This document shows positions 34,034 through 46,768 of a stretch of DNA of 64,000 bases, piece by piece. Every line of letters starts with the position of its first letter. Within the stretch, counting starts at the first letter, position 1. Location of the stretch: assembly GCA_025738555.1 (NCBI GenBank), contig JAOVFP010000023.1, positions 868,001-932,000 on the forward strand, given 5' to 3'. The notes below the pieces were generated by a model. The model was not told the origin of the DNA, did not search any database, and was given only the letters and a program-made list of their open reading frames with translations. The DNA is from Cyathus striatus (taxonomy: Eukaryota > Basidiomycota > Agaricomycetes > Agaricales > Nidulariaceae). The position numbers and the translations under genes are program-made.

Positions 34034-35488
34034 CTAGCATACAGGGGGGAATAACATTGACTCATGCTCTAGGTTCCCTTCGATGTCAATCCTATGCCCA
34101 ACACCTGCTGGTACACACCCTTCTCCAAATACCTTCTCTAACGCAATCTTCGCCTGGAACCCAGTGCAGTGCATGGGAAGGATATATGTCGGGGCCGGTC
34201 TAAGTTGGTTTGACAAGAATTCAACTGTTGGCTGAATTCGAGAACTAAACTCTGGGCCTGCAAGGTGCAATCCACCAATAATCTGCGGTGGTGACCATTA
34301 GAATGATTAGATGCATTGAATCGTGCGAAGGGATGGACATTTACCATGTAGATTGGCCTTAAAAATGTTTTCACAGCATCTCTGACCACATTCACAATCC
34401 CCGCATGCGAGCAACTGCCAGTCCTCTTTCCACTAAGAGTTCGGGATATGTTATAAAGGATGGCTTACGAGCTAAATATTACTAAACCCTTTCCCGCAAC
34501 GTCGATAGCGGCATAACGTTCGTCCATGATGTGCTGACTTTCATGTTGGGTTTGGCACTACAATGAAATAGATATAGGATCTGACCTGCTCGTGAACCCA
34601 TCCACCTGATTCACCTTTCTCTCCACTCTCGACCCATCTCATTCCGCCCAGTATTCCTGTTTCCCACTCCGTCACTCTTGGAATTTCACCGCTTACCCAT
34701 ACTGTATCATCAGCGACAGTATGCCCTTCGGCGTGTTTCTCCAACGCCCCACCAGCTTCGGAAATCTGTTCAAATGTTGGGTCAAGAGGCAAAGCGCACA
34801 CCACCTTGTCATATTTTGGACCTGGGGCTATACCGCGATGGAGGGGACGATCAGGATGTACGTCAACTTTGCAGGGTGCCAATAAATTCTGTGTTTTACG
34901 TGTATGAAGAAAGGACAGCAATCCGCCTGTATGATCACTATGCCAGTGGGATGTAATTACGTGCCCGACACGTCCAACGGGGACTTGCATCGCGGACACA
35001 TTCCTAACAAGTGAAAGCGAATCCGGGCCAGTATCAAAAAGTATCAGATGGGGGTCTGACTGTGCATCGGCTTGGGTTTCCTTCGCAATTATCTAGTATA
35101 TCAATTCGACATCTGGTGTATAAAACACATACGATAAGTGCGGCGAATCCGTGTGCGCCTGAGAACGATAGATGTTGTTAGTCATATACAGTGGGAAGCA
35201 CGTCGTATCATACCACAGCAGAACTTATCGAAATCTAAAACTGGGACACCTTTACGGGAATCAACAGGCTCCTGACGAATGTGTTGCGGTAGCTCATGTG
35301 TAAAGCCCGGCGGAAGCTTCGTCATCCTATCATATATCAATATTGATCACACCCGTCGCACAACGTTAGCAATACGTTGAGATCAAATGAAGGCAGATGG
35401 TTGCGAACCATTCTATAGTGTTATCGACAAGGAATGTGATGGACAGGCGATGGACATGTTTCAGGCGAGTAGACAGTTGCTTTGGCAT
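34034..35488 (-). CDS. metallo-beta-lactamase fold hydrolase
   Basis: Exon 1 starts MPKQLSTRLKHVHRLSITFL at 35488 and continues VDNTIEW, joined to MTKLPPGFTHELPQHIRQEP. Further exons give HLILFDTGPDSLSLVRN, then ITSHWHSDHTGGLLSFLHT, the HxHxDH zinc motif, near 34905-34965. Later exons hold MDERYAAIDVAGKGLVIFSS with CSHAGIVNVV, and IIGGLHLAGP; the end is ILPMHCTGFQAKIALEKVFG and TAG at 34034-34036. The layout (DTG, HWHSDH, CSHAG, GGxHL, HCTG) fits the cofactor-independent MBL hydrolases found in archaea, bacteria and fungi. Substrate unknown. About six introns were read. Confidence 0.88.
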
Positions 35489-35866
35489 TGCACAAGTCAC
35501 TTGCGGTGCTGGCAGTCGTTAGTACTAGTAAGCATGTCACAACAGCCACACCCTGGTTCAGACTGATGACATCTTGTCAATACCTAACAGCAACTTCACA
35601 TCTAAAAATGTACTGCGCAAAGCGGCTGCAATGCTGTCGCATCTTGGGTACACGATCTATATCAAGAACAGAAATATACAGAGAAAATACAATAATTCTC
35701 TACCCCAAAATGCCTATACGCCAACCGCAGTACCAGTAAAAATAGCCTTAAGCCTGGACTACGTTCCAGTTACGACTAAAGAAAAGCTATACTAAGTTTT
35801 ACTGGTAGCCTTTACCGCCTACTTGGAGCATAAGCCAGGATCCACACCTTGAAATAGAACGAAAAC
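35489..35866. other. region between the MBL gene start and the Ser/Thr-rich membrane protein gene end
   Basis: Holds the MBL promoter. A plus-strand frame at 35574-35795 reads NVLRKAAAMLSHLGYTIYIK and ends YVPVTTKEKLY; an ATG at 35534 could precede it through a short intron, but the joined frame hits a stop. I give it low weight as a possible small gene or an antisense product. Confidence 0.25.
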
Positions 35867-37173
35867 TCACTGAGTCATGCCGCCATAACCCATGCCCGCA
35901 GCGGATTCTGCGAGCTTTCGTTGACGGAATGCCTAAAGGGAGCATTCAATGAGTCAGTCAGGGGGTGAATGAATTTGAATCTTACCTTGCGATACTTTGT
36001 CCTTTCATACGTAACTAGTCCAACAACAATCAAGGCAATCACTGAAATGCCAGCAAAAACACCGAGACCGATTGGCAATACTGAGAGTTTTTTGCCCGGA
36101 AGAACAAATGCTGCCGCTGAGGATTCCGCTGGAGATTGTTCAGCAGCAGCTGCGGTCCCGTTACCAGAGGCAGCAGCATCGTCTGCTGCACTAGTGGCAC
36201 TCGGAGAACCCGAAGAGGAAGGAACAGCAGTACTAGATGAGGCTGCTGAAGCTTGCTGTGAGGTTTGAATAGTCGTCGACGGAGTTGCCGAAACTGTTGA
36301 AACGCCCTGGAATTTGACATTACTGTCTGTAGACTTAAATAGCCTGAACTATACTCACATTCACACTGATAGGCGAAGATGCGCTTGTAGACTGAGATCC
36401 AGATACAGTCGAAACGCCCTAGGAAATATTCGTTAGTAGAATATGGAGTAAAAGCAAGAAAGTCCTTACATTCACGCTAACCGGAGGTGAGGGAGTAGCA
36501 GTTGGTGAGGTGGTGCTTGTGAATGACGAGGTTGTCGAACTTTGAGCTACGTCGGTCAAAGAAGAGGAAGTTGACGACGCCGTTTCTGATGCAAGAGTGG
36601 AAGTGGCATCGGTAGAAGCTCCAATACTGGTCATTGAAGCAGATGCTATCTCGTTCGTTGAAGAAGTGGCAGAAGTTTCGACAAGTGTACTAGTGGCGGC
36701 ATCAGTGGTTGTAACCGAGCTTATTGTGCTTGACAAGGAGTCTGTGAACGTAGTGATAGCTGATGTTTCAATTGCCGTAGAGGTTTCCGTAGCGCTCGCA
36801 GAGATACTGGTGGCGCCAGTGGCAGTCGTACTTGCAGCAGTAGAAGTGTTGGTTGTGCTGCCATTGTCAGGATTCATGGAAATTGTACATGTGTTTACTT
36901 GTTGCACAGCAGGGTTCCCGTTCGCGTCAGTAATTGGGGTAAACACAATAACGCAGGTCTCAGTCATTACACCGGCAGCACTACAAGATGGTAAGGATAC
37001 CACAAATAAGAATATCAGGAATATGCATACGTATCTGTTGTCTGAACCGTCGTTATTTGTGTTGGTTCAGTAGCCTGACGGAAATAAAGGGGAAGGCCAT
37101 GAACAGCACTGAGGTGCACGAGACATTGTAGGAAGATCAAGCAGAAAAGTCTAAGGGTGAGGCGAGTGTGCAT
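35867..37173 (-). CDS. Ser/Thr-rich single-pass membrane protein (mucin-like surface sensor type)
   Basis: Start at 37173 gives MHTRLTLRLFCLIFLQCLVH and LSAVHG, a signal peptide. An exon follows with AAGVMTETCVIVFTPITDAN and CTISMNPDNGSTTNTST, then about 150 residues of Ser/Thr, likely O-mannosylated. Two short exons each contain VNGVSTVS, so an exon was probably duplicated. The membrane span is GVFAGISVIALIVVGLVTYE near 36010-36070, then KYRK, an intron and AFRQRKLAESAAGMGYGGMT with the stop at 35867-35869. The layout is that of fungal wall-stress sensors and similar mucins; the exact role is unknown. Confidence 0.75.
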
Positions 37174-37182
37174 TTTGTCACG

Positions 37183-37506
37183 TTAAAGGGCTAGCTTTTC
37201 GATGAGGACTTTGAGCCCGTTCCAGCGGTCCTCGATGGTTTGAACGACAAGCGTTCTGTATAAGAATCAAACGATTGGAAGTGCCCTCTGGGCTAAGAAA
37301 AGTAAGAAAGCTGGAGAGCGACGAGAGGAGGGAGAGAAAAAGAAGAGGAAGAAGTAAAAGAGGAGGAGTAGACTTGACATGAGGCCCGTTGCTGGATAGA
37401 AACCATTGGACATCAATAGCTTTCCTGAAAAGGAAATCGTTCCAAGGCATTGTCTATTATCAGAAATATCTTTAATGCACTATTCTTACCTTTCAACAAC
37501 GGCCAT
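37183..37506 (-). CDS. possible small gene, unassigned
   Basis: The minus strand has an ATG at 37506 (MAVVER) followed by a plausible intron, then an exon in which the frame AIDVQWFLSSNGPH is open, and a last exon that can read TLVVQTIEDRWNGLKVLIEK before TAA at 37183-37185. I could not find splice sites that keep all three pieces in phase. The stop lies only 9 bp before the start codon of the next minus gene. No family is recognised. Overlapping plus-strand frames (37406-37773) look no better. Confidence 0.3.
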
Positions 37507-37636
37507 GGCAACACAACAACCGTCTTCCGTATGCTCGCTGGCCCAGGCAATACCAGAACATCTCCAGAATTTCTTGGACGCTATCTACTGCACAAATACC
37601 CGACTCATCAGTCTGCCACCAGCGACAATCAGTGTG

Positions 37637-40600
37637 CTACCTCATCATCCCACCCTCAACAACTTTGTACGTATTCCCATCTCGCACCCTTCGTCGACCT
37701 TGGTGCCACCACTTTATTAAAACCCCAGCTGCCGCGCCGACACCTTGTGCCCCCCATTGCTCATATGTCATAGATACTACAACATTTATCACAGCTGCAA
37801 AGAGAAGTGTTGTCCGTGCGTCAAATGGCAGGGGCATCAAACTCAATATCTCAGATATTGCTTGCGGTGGACTAAGAAGCACCATAATATTGAAGATTGA
37901 TAGCACCACCATAGAGAACATTAGCAACCCTGATTAGGCGCTCATCAGGGGGTCAAAACTCTAAAGTTCGTTAATCTCTACGCACCATTCGTCCACATCG
38001 ACTTCCTATATGGAGGGCCAATGCTGAATACAGCGGCGACCAAGATGTACTGGAAGCATGATATCAAGAAAAGCACTGAGTTTTCATAATTTCTTGACTC
38101 AAGTTTGTTGTCATCCGAAGGGCCAGATTCAGGCGGCGGCGTATACCTGTGGTCGAAAATAATAAATACTTGCCCACTTCATGCATAGTTGACTTACCAA
38201 TCCTGTTTCCTTACCCACAGATATCCCCATAATTGAACAGTGCTAGTAATGATGATCTGTCCAATGATACTTGATAGCACTTTTTTGGATACGAGACTAG
38301 CCGTAGGCCGTTTGGGATAAATGCGCGGGTATGGGAGAGTGCGCCCCACTACAAACAAGTAATCAGCAAGCGATAGAAGTCTAAACGGGATTAAACAGAC
38401 TGGTGACAGCAACTGGAATAATAATAAACAAGTCAATGTATAGGAACTAACGAGAAGATGTCAATGCTAGTGGTCGCGCTTGCTGAAACGTCGACTTACC
38501 TGAAAGTCACCCAATGATGAAGCAAAAGAATATAGCAGAGTTACAGATGTAAATTGAATCAAAGAATATAGCGCCCTGCAAAATGTGCTGTCACTTTAAG
38601 GAATTCAAAAGAGGAACGTATCACTGACATGTATTTGAAGCAGCTGAAGCTGGTTACTAGTGCCGCTCTTCCCTCCTTTATTACCTCAAGAACACATCCA
38701 ATATCTGGAGTACTGCTAGTAAAAGGCGCAGCGACACTTGCTTCCGCTTCAGACAGAGATATTCCAACATCCGCCGCCTTCAGAGCAGCACAGTCATTTG
38801 CACCATCGCCACACATAAGAACAGTGTATCCTAAAGATTGCAATCGCTCAACCACTTCGTTCTTCTCATCTGGAGACATTCGAGAGAATATCTGCGTTTT
38901 AACCAGCATCTGCAACGTGTCAGTATTCAGCAAGGATGAGTAGCATATCACAAGAATTGACAACCTACGCGTTGGAGCGTTTCGAGAGGAGCGTGATTAA
39001 TCATCCAACGGAATACATCTCCGGTTACAACAAGAGAATAATCCTGATAGTTTATTTCATCATCTTCAACTGTAAGGTGTGGAGGTGGCGCCAAAGGTTT
39101 CAAACTGTAGGAATCAAGTTTCCAGGATGGATCATCCATACTCGACCATTGTAGCTTGGAGGCATGCACAGCAGCATTACCTAAATCACTTATTAATATC
39201 AAAGAAAATGAGCTGAAGAAATATCCAAAGTCACCTCGAATGAACAAAGGTGCAAAGACATGTACTGCTTGGCTAATCAAATTACATTCTCTTGCAACAC
39301 TGACAGCAGTCAATGGATTATCTCCCGTAATCATCCTACATGCAAGGTGTGCGGAGCGTAAGGCCTGGATAGCAGGGGCAGTGCCGGGCTTTAAACGGTT
39401 TTCGAAGATGATAAGTCCCAGTAATCGTAGTCCGGATTCGGCATGCTCCCTGTAGTAATGTAAGTACACTGGACAGAACGGAGCGAAGAGCCACGCTTAC
39501 CTCTTCATTCTCTGTGCTTTCAGCCAAGATAATCCCTCGACACTCTTTCCGGCGATAGCAATGACGCGGTATCCTCTCTTGGTGTAATATGAAAGTAAGT
39601 CATCGTAATCCTGAGGAACTAAAGAAACATTGTTGGCGGGGTACAGAAGTTAGCAGAAAGGAACTCACATGAATCCTTATCACAAATGTCTTGCATCACC
39701 TCGGGTGCGCCCTTGACATAGATCTCCATGCTAGTACTTCTTAGCCTCTTTACAATAACACTCATGCGACGGAGCGCAGAAACAAACTCGAATGTGCGAA
39801 TAACGCCCAATTCTAAGAAATGAGCATGCTGGAGAAATTAAAGTTACGCATCTAAGTCACAAAAAGGAGCAAATATGTACCTTTTTACCACCTTTTAGTG
39901 CATCCTCCAGTCGGAACTGAGCACTTCCAGGTGGTCTTACAACAGTCTGCACCAATGCTGTCTGCTCAATAGTACCCTTTGCCTTAATGACGCCTGTTCC
40001 GGCTACCCGACCCTCCTCCAATGTCCATTTAGTGAAACTAAACATCTTTACGTCTAGTGGGTCGCCAATAACCTCACCATCTACCATCTTCAATGAATGA
40101 CATGTGGCCAGGGCATGTAAAAATGTTGCTTTTTCCTTGCCCAGGGGTAGCGGAAGGTCGTGAACATCTTCGATCAACTCTCCAAACCGCTGCACGTTGC
40201 GCTCGAGACCACGTACACCTAAAATATCGAGTCCATCCTCCGTGAGCGTGCCTGTCTTGTCAAAGCAGCACACATTAATCTTCCCGGCAACGTTAATGCG
40301 TGACGGGGAGATACAGAATATCCCAAATTTGCGCAAGCGAGATATTGCAAAACTGGTTCCGATTGAGAGAGTTGCTGGTAAGGCTGGAGGAACAACCACA
40401 GTAATAAGATCCAAGGCGCGGATGATAATAGTATGCCATGGAATCTATAATATTCATCAACTAGAGGTCACGCCCAGAATAAATCCGCTCACTCCAAGTC
40501 TGACAAACTGTACTGCACTGAAACAAAATCCCAGCCCAGCAATACCGGCAAGAACCCCGATAAACCTAACCGAATCCCTATAGAACTTGAACCCGATAGG

Positions 40601-42924
40601 CTTCGGAAACAGCATAGATCGAACCAGCGCGCCTTTGGTAGTGTTGAATCCCGTGCGAGCCACTAATCCCAACGGAGGCTTACTCCATCCATCCTGTGTT
40701 ATAGCTCCTCTGACGCGAACTACTTTAGTGCCACAATAAAGGAAACACTTGGCATTTTCCTCCTTCTCCTCACGCCATTTAGCGAGGTCATCATCTTTCA
40801 CGGGTACTTTTGAGACGGGCACACTTTCACCGGTGAGCATACTTTCATTGACGATAGCGTCTCCAGAGAGCAGGAACATGTCCGCAGGAATAATAGAGAT
40901 ACTAGACGAGGAGAGATTGACGACATCGCCTGGTACAAGATGGCATGAATCCTGTGCGGACCCTATGTCGTGTGAGAAACTACACCGGCAGAAAAGAAAA
41001 CAGTAATACTGACATATTCCGTTTCGTAGGATGTCCACTTTACACGATAAGCGAGACATCTCGCGCATACGGGCTATTGTCTATCAAGTGTAGAATCAGA
41101 GGGCGATGCACGAAGAGTGGTTCGACAGTGTACCTTTTTCGTTTCAATCAATGTAGTAGTTATACTTGCTACGGAGATGAGAGCAATGCAGAAAGCATAA
41201 TAATAATAATCATCCAATGACCACAGAATGACACTGGCAATTTGAAATATATAAAATGGATGAATAACCTATGGCAATCGCTGAGTAATTAGGCTTGCTC
41301 TGATACAGTAGTACATACCTCATCGACGAGTAGGGAAAACGATGATTTTCCTTCAATGTCAATCTCGTTCTTCCCGAAGAGTATTTCTCGTTGACGTTCC
41401 GTCGAGTCGTTAAGCCCGACCTGTACGACTACAACATTCGTCCACGAATGATCTCTCCAGTCTCTGCAGGATATTAGATCATAGTAGTAGCATCGACTAA
41501 CCACTCACTTGATCATACTAAATAAACCGGTTCTAGGATCCAAAGCAAATCTCGAGTATCGATAGTCCACAACCAACAGACGCTTCATTGTTCCATCCTT
41601 CGCGTCATAATATCTGTCTGCCTCGTTTGTCAACTGCTCTCTATATAACTCTATTCCCTGGTCAATAGGCACAGAAGCGGGAAATACGGTGAAAATATGA
41701 TAAGGGTAGTTCAGGGTTCGAACGGGAATGAGATTAAGTGCTCTGTGGGCAGACTTAAACATTGTTAGCGTATGGCGAATGAAAGCGGGGAGTACGCACT
41801 TCTATTACGAGGAACCCATTGTGTGCCTCTATGAAGGCTTTTTCACGAGCCACCCAGCGTAGCCAGAGACGAGGGAACCAGTGTCCAAGGAGCCCGAGTA
41901 TCCCCAATGTTATAACACATCCTAGCTTCCACATCCATACGCGCCATGGTACGGCCTCATAGCCGACAAAACGAATTGTAGTATCTTCGTCGGCGATATA
42001 TATTGTCTGTCGACTGGGAGGTCCAACAGGTGGTGGTTCTAAGAGAGTAAAATCCATTTCCATATCAATGCGGGCTTCTCCCCCGAATACGGGATCAAAA
42101 TTGAGCAAAGGGAGACCATCGGCAGGACTAGCACGCTGGTCACGGTCAGAATCGTAGGCTTCATTCATAGAAGCGGATATGCTCTGGGTATCATTCATGT
42201 CATCCATATCATCCGGCGAGGAGGCATATTCTTCGCCTGAAGAATAGCCCCACCTTTCTTCTTCATCGTCGTCGACGTCGAGTGCATAGTCTGAACCAGT
42301 ATCCCTGCTCCTACTGCGTCTGTGGCTACTGGTTGAAGAACGCTGGGAAAAAGACGGACGACGATTGCGCTGAGATTCTGTAAGGTAATCGGCAGTTGAA
42401 GTTCTTCCAAAAAGGTGGGCGATATTCTCAAATACACCTGAACGTGCGGCGGTGGGAGAGTGAGAGTCACGTCTACTTCTGCGACGCCTGCTTGCGGTTG
42501 TGCTATGACGCTCGTCTTCGCTCGCAGGTGCCTGATCGCCATCGCCACTACCCTGAATATCATCTCGGTCAACTGTTTGACGAGACACCTGGCTATCCTG
42601 ACTTAGTGAACGACGACGCTGGGAACCTTTTGAGGAGTCGAAACTTTTCGTGCGATTGCGAGACCAGTTGTCGCTGCTTCTTCTGCCAAGCTCTACGTGG
42701 GACATTCTTGAGACACTGGTTGGATTAACGGAGTGGCCAGGACCAGAGAACATGGCACCCTCTCCTTGGTCGTCATCGTAGTAAGTACTGTACTGTGAAT
42801 CGCGCCTCAGCCGGCGAGCATTTGAAACAGCATCCTGTATTTGGATGGGGGTAGCACCCTCTGTATAATCATAACTGGGGTCTGCGTGGTGCTGAGCACT
42901 GGATGGACCTGCAATTGGGGCCAT
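37637..42924 (-). CDS. YPK9: P5B-type P-type ATPase (Ypk9/ATP13A2 family)
   Basis: Start at 42924, [20 protein letters not shown], with a long Ser/Arg-rich cytosolic N-terminus and [20 protein letters not shown] leading the first membrane spans. The catalytic core reads [20 protein letters not shown] and GESVPVSK (actuator TGES), [20 protein letters not shown] (PPALP, the P5B signature in M4), [20 protein letters not shown] (phosphorylated Asp), [25 protein letters not shown] and [20 protein letters not shown]. The C-terminal spans end at 37637 with VVEGGMMR. The family exports polyamines or divalent cations from the vacuole/lysosome. Over ten introns were passed. All motifs looked intact. 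Confidence 0.95.
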
Positions 42925-43146
42925 CTCATAGGCGACCGCAGGGAAAGAAGAGGACGCTGTTGGGGCAGACGTGCTGGACGAGGTTGGACGGTAGAATTTT
43001 TAAAAGTTTATGGCCTGTGGTCTGTGGTCAGCAGCAGTGTGTCATGCTTAGCGCTGGGTATTGACATCACCGATACTTCCCCACATTCAATATTCAACAC
43101 AAGTCCCAGCGCTTTCCTCCAGCTTTCCTCTCTCTTCCACACCATC
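42925..43146. promoter_or_regulatory. divergent promoter P5B ATPase / SDR
   Basis: 222 bp between divergent start codons. Pyrimidine-rich sequence at 43110-43145 precedes the SDR start. No further motif was recognised. Confidence 0.45.
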
Positions 43147-44618
43147 ATGTCAAAGTACGACAACGTCCGCGCAAAGCAGAAGAGCCCAGAGCATCACTAC
43201 AACGCCACCATCGCTCGCATACACCAAATACAGACACAGCTCAACAACGCCCCCCGGGGAGACAAGCTCAAGCACAAAGTTTGTATCATCACCGGCGTCG
43301 GTTCTCTCAAAGGCATTGGGTACGCATCTCTTTCATATAACGATCATCAACTCTTCTTTAGCTCTCCTTTCTCAATTTCTTCAGCCGCGCATCCGCAATT
43401 CGTTTCGCCCACGAAGGTTCGTTCATGTTTCCCACTCGTTTCCTTCTCATCCGTCCTCCAGGCGCGAAGCATTTGTACCTCGTTGATTTTGATGCCACAA
43501 ATCTTCCAGACCTCGAGTCTACTATCAAATCCAGATATCCCGACGTGAAAGTATTAGGCATCCTACGTTCTGTCCTCTTTCGCCATCTAACTAATCCTAG
43601 GTAACCACAATGCAGGCAGATGCCGCTGACGAGACAGCCATCAAGGGCGTCTGCGAACAAGCCATGAAGGAGGAAGGCAGGTTAGATATCTTCTTTGCCA
43701 ATGTATGCCATACACCCTGCACTAGTGCTTGTCATGTTGTGACTGTACCTATAGGCTGGAGTGGCGTCACGAGATACACTGGAGAATACAACCGCAGAGA
43801 CGTTCATGGATTCAATGCGCGTCAACGCACTTTCGTACGTTCAATCTACTTCCGCGTCCTCTCAACCCTTATAGGGGATTAGATGCTTTCTCGCCATTAA
43901 ATATGCTTCCGCTGCTATGCTTAAACCCAATGCTTCAAGAGGGAAGGAGGTTAGTGGAGGAAGTATCATTCTTACCGCGTCAAGTACGTGCATCCTGTCT
44001 AGCTTCAAATGCAAGTGCCCATCCTCCTATCCCAGCCGCCGGCATTCGCTCTGGTGCGGGAACCGTCGATTGTACGTCCTTGCGTGTTCATTATTGATCA
44101 TGTCTCACTCTATTCGTCAATAGATAGCGCCAGTAAAGCTGCGTGAGTGTATATGCACCCTGTTGCAGGTTATTCGCTCAGCTCGCTGTTCCAATACTAG
44201 GGTAAATTCGATGGCTAAAACCTCAGCATATCAACTTCAAAAGACCGACATCCGCGTCAACACTATTTGTCCGGGTCTTATCGAGACTGGTATGACTGGT
44301 GATACGTTCGAGTACGCAAGACAGCGCGGCACTGCTGCAAAGATCGGGCAATTGAATCCGCTGGGGAGATACGGGATTGCTGAAGGTATTTTGATTCGAC
44401 GTTCTGCAAGCTTGCTAGTGCCTCACTTCCTTACTACTATCTAGAAATCGCACAAGTTGCAGTGTTCATTGCATCAGGTTTGTGTCTGCTCATTCCTCTC
44501 ATTCAAAGGCAATTCAAATATACCATCAGATGACTCAAGCTACGTAAATGGCCAAAACATAGCTGTTGATGGGGGCCTCTCTGCTTCACATCCAGTTATC
44601 CCCGGTCGATGGGCTTGA
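43147..44618 (+). CDS. short-chain dehydrogenase/reductase (SDR)
   Basis: Start MSKYDNVRAKQKSPEHHYNA at 43147. The cofactor motif is KVCIITGVGSLKGIG (TGxxxGxG). Later exons give HLYLVDFDATNLPDLES, MKEEGRLDIFFANAG, SGGSIILTAS (catalytic Ser region) and a split GTVDYSASKAA (YxxxK), then NSMAKTSAYQLQKTDIRVNT and ICPGLIETGMT. The C-terminus has SYVNGQNIAVDGGLSASHPV and ends GRWA with TGA at 44616-44618. About eight introns interrupt it. It is an NAD(P)-dependent classical SDR; the Asp after the second strand (LVDFD) hints at NAD preference (inference). Substrate unknown. Confidence 0.9.
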
Positions 44619-45070
44619 AAAGCTTCAGACTTCGACTTGTTCTCATGAATCTAATCATATTCGCTGCTACCCCAATGGATCTATCAAGAACCAAACTACA
44701 TCACGCTGGAGTTTATATATGCTTATATACCCTTATACATGCAAAAATTAGATAGAAACACGCATATGACCCGTTATATTGCCATAAATAACCACCCGAT
44801 ACACTCGTTTACATAAATTGTGGGGAAAGAAAAGAGATGCGAGTCTCATCGTAAGATGCAGGCTGAACAAATGACGTACACAAATAGATACAAGCTAACA
44901 ATATACCATTATTAAAGAAAGAGTAATAACCAAGACCGTCAGTTTACTAGTCGTGAAGCTTTCATTGACACTACACCGAAAACTTCACAGATTGCAATGC
45001 AATTTCATTAAGATTAACATGATCTGGCTACTTTTGGAGATGTGCTCGGAGAACGGGTACGGAAGTTGAT
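44619..45070. other. convergent intergenic region
   Basis: Lies between the 3' ends of the SDR (+) and FKBP (-) genes. AT-rich, should hold both 3' UTRs. No gene or repeat seen. Confidence 0.4.
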
Positions 45071-46590
45071 TTACTTGATCTCGATAAGTTTTACCTCTGT
45101 AAAGTATATTAGGAACACAATTATCTTACGAAAGTGAAAATTGTACACACCAAAAATAAGAGTGGCATTGGGAGGAATGTCTTTACCCGCACCACGTTTT
45201 CCATAACCCATGTTGGGAGAAATTGTGAGCTTCCTCTCACCACCGACCTGCATTCCAGCAATTCCAACATCCCATCCTTAGAAATGTTAATATTGTTTGT
45301 CACATTATTAATAAATAAAAATAAAAACCTTTGATTACTTCACCCTTACCCAGCTGGAACGTAAACTATAAAGAATGTCAATAGCAATCCCAGTGATGAT
45401 TATGAAATTACATACTGGCTTGCCCTTGGTGTTCGAATCGAAGACTTTGCCGTTTGTAAGCTTTCCAATGTATCTCATACTGACAGTATTTCCCTTTTTG
45501 GCGGTTGGCCCAGAGCCAACTTTAGCATCCTTAAATTTCACGCCACCTGCAAGCTCCTGCTCCTTTGCTTCCTTTGCATCGCCCTCTTTCTTATCCTTCT
45601 TATCCTTCTTCGCCTCCTTCTTTTCATCCTTCTTTTCGCTCTTCTCCTCTTTCTTCTCCTCGTCCTTTTTCTCTGCGCCGGCAGCAACAGCCTTGCCGCT
45701 CTCAGCCTTCAACTTCTTGTTTTGCTTCTTTTCAGCCTTTGATGGCTTTGATGAATCAGCGTCAACGACATCTGATTCACGAGGGCGTTTCTGTGCCTTT
45801 GCGGGCTCTTCATCGTGCACCTCCTCAAAGCGACTGCAAAATCGCGTAAGCGTTGAATATTGCAAGCACAAAAATAATATACCTGGCATCACTTTCAAGG
45901 TCAAAATCATCAGCATGCATCTCAACGTCTGAGCTGACGTCGCGAAGGTCATATGCATCTTCGGAGTCCATGTCCGAGTCATCTTCATCGTCGAAAGGCG
46001 GGTGATCAGCGGAAGTTTGGTCTAAGACAAAAGTTAGGCTGTTTACAGCGCAAAAATAGGTATATATCACTAACCAATGTAGTTTCCAGTCAGGTACACA
46101 GGGCTAATAAAACAGAATAAGTATGCTTGAACGCAGTCAATAGAAAAAGCGAAGAAGTATGTACTTTTTTCCGACAACGGTGAAAAGGTATTCCTCGTCT
46201 TGCTCAAGAATAATATCCGCTGTAGCTTGTTCAATCTAAAGGGCCATGAGACTACACCTATACAAAGGTAGGTTTGACAGACATACCTTGCCGGGAGTTA
46301 AGGAGCAAATGACTGTGGTGTTCGTTTGGGGGGGTTCGACGTCTTCATCTTCTTCCTCATCGTCGGAGTCCATCTGCATTGGTGTGACGTAGGTGAACTT
46401 GACAGTCGTCCTGCCATTGGAATCTGCAAGCTCGTCACTCAGCGCAACATTGGTAATGCGCAGGTCAGCCTGAGGCACAACAACCTCTTCCTTTCCAGGG
46501 TTTAATTGCACACTCCTGTTATAAGTATATCAGACAATGCACATAGGAGAGTGTAGACGGAATATACCAAAGACCAATTGCAATAGACAT
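45071..46590 (-). CDS. FPR4: nucleolar FKBP-type peptidyl-prolyl isomerase (Fpr3/Fpr4 type)
   Basis: Start at 46590, MSIAIGLW, an intron, then [20 protein letters not shown], the nucleoplasmin-like N-terminal domain. Acidic runs ([28 protein letters not shown]) and a Lys/Glu-rich stretch of [16 protein letters not shown] type follow. The FKBP domain is at the C-terminus: [38 protein letters not shown], the exon [20 protein letters not shown] and [20 protein letters not shown], ending VKLIEIK at 45071. This is the Fpr3/Fpr4 layout: histone-binding chaperone plus proline isomerase, in the nucleolus. Which of the two yeast paralogues it equals cannot be said. Confidence 0.92.
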
Positions 46591-46768
46591 GATGAAAGAC
46601 TTTTAAAGAGAGTGTTGAATATGGGTATTCAGGGTATGAGTCGCGTGAAGAAAACTTTTTGCATTGAACAAGTGACTCGCGTCTAATGGGTCACCGGCAA
46701 TCTCCGAAGCTCCGCTTGAAGTTACATTCCCCCTCCTGCCGTTACATCCTCCAGCAACGCGATCCACG
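46591..46768. promoter_or_regulatory. divergent promoter FKBP / ARPC4
   Basis: Only 178 bp separate the two divergent start codons, so they probably share a nucleosome-free region. CCTCCTGCCG and CCTCCAGC pyrimidine blocks lie just before the ARPC4 start. Confidence 0.45.

Noticed and set aside
36597..37073. 158-codon plus-strand Val-rich frame
   Set aside because: Antisense of the Ser/Thr-rich region of the membrane protein.
37406..37773. Two overlapping plus-strand frames of about 105 codons
   Set aside because: They overlap the 3' end of the P5B ATPase exon on the other strand, and neither has family content or introns.
45375..45932. 185-codon plus-strand Phe/Ser-rich frame
   Set aside because: Antisense of the Lys/Glu-rich linker of the nucleolar FKBP.
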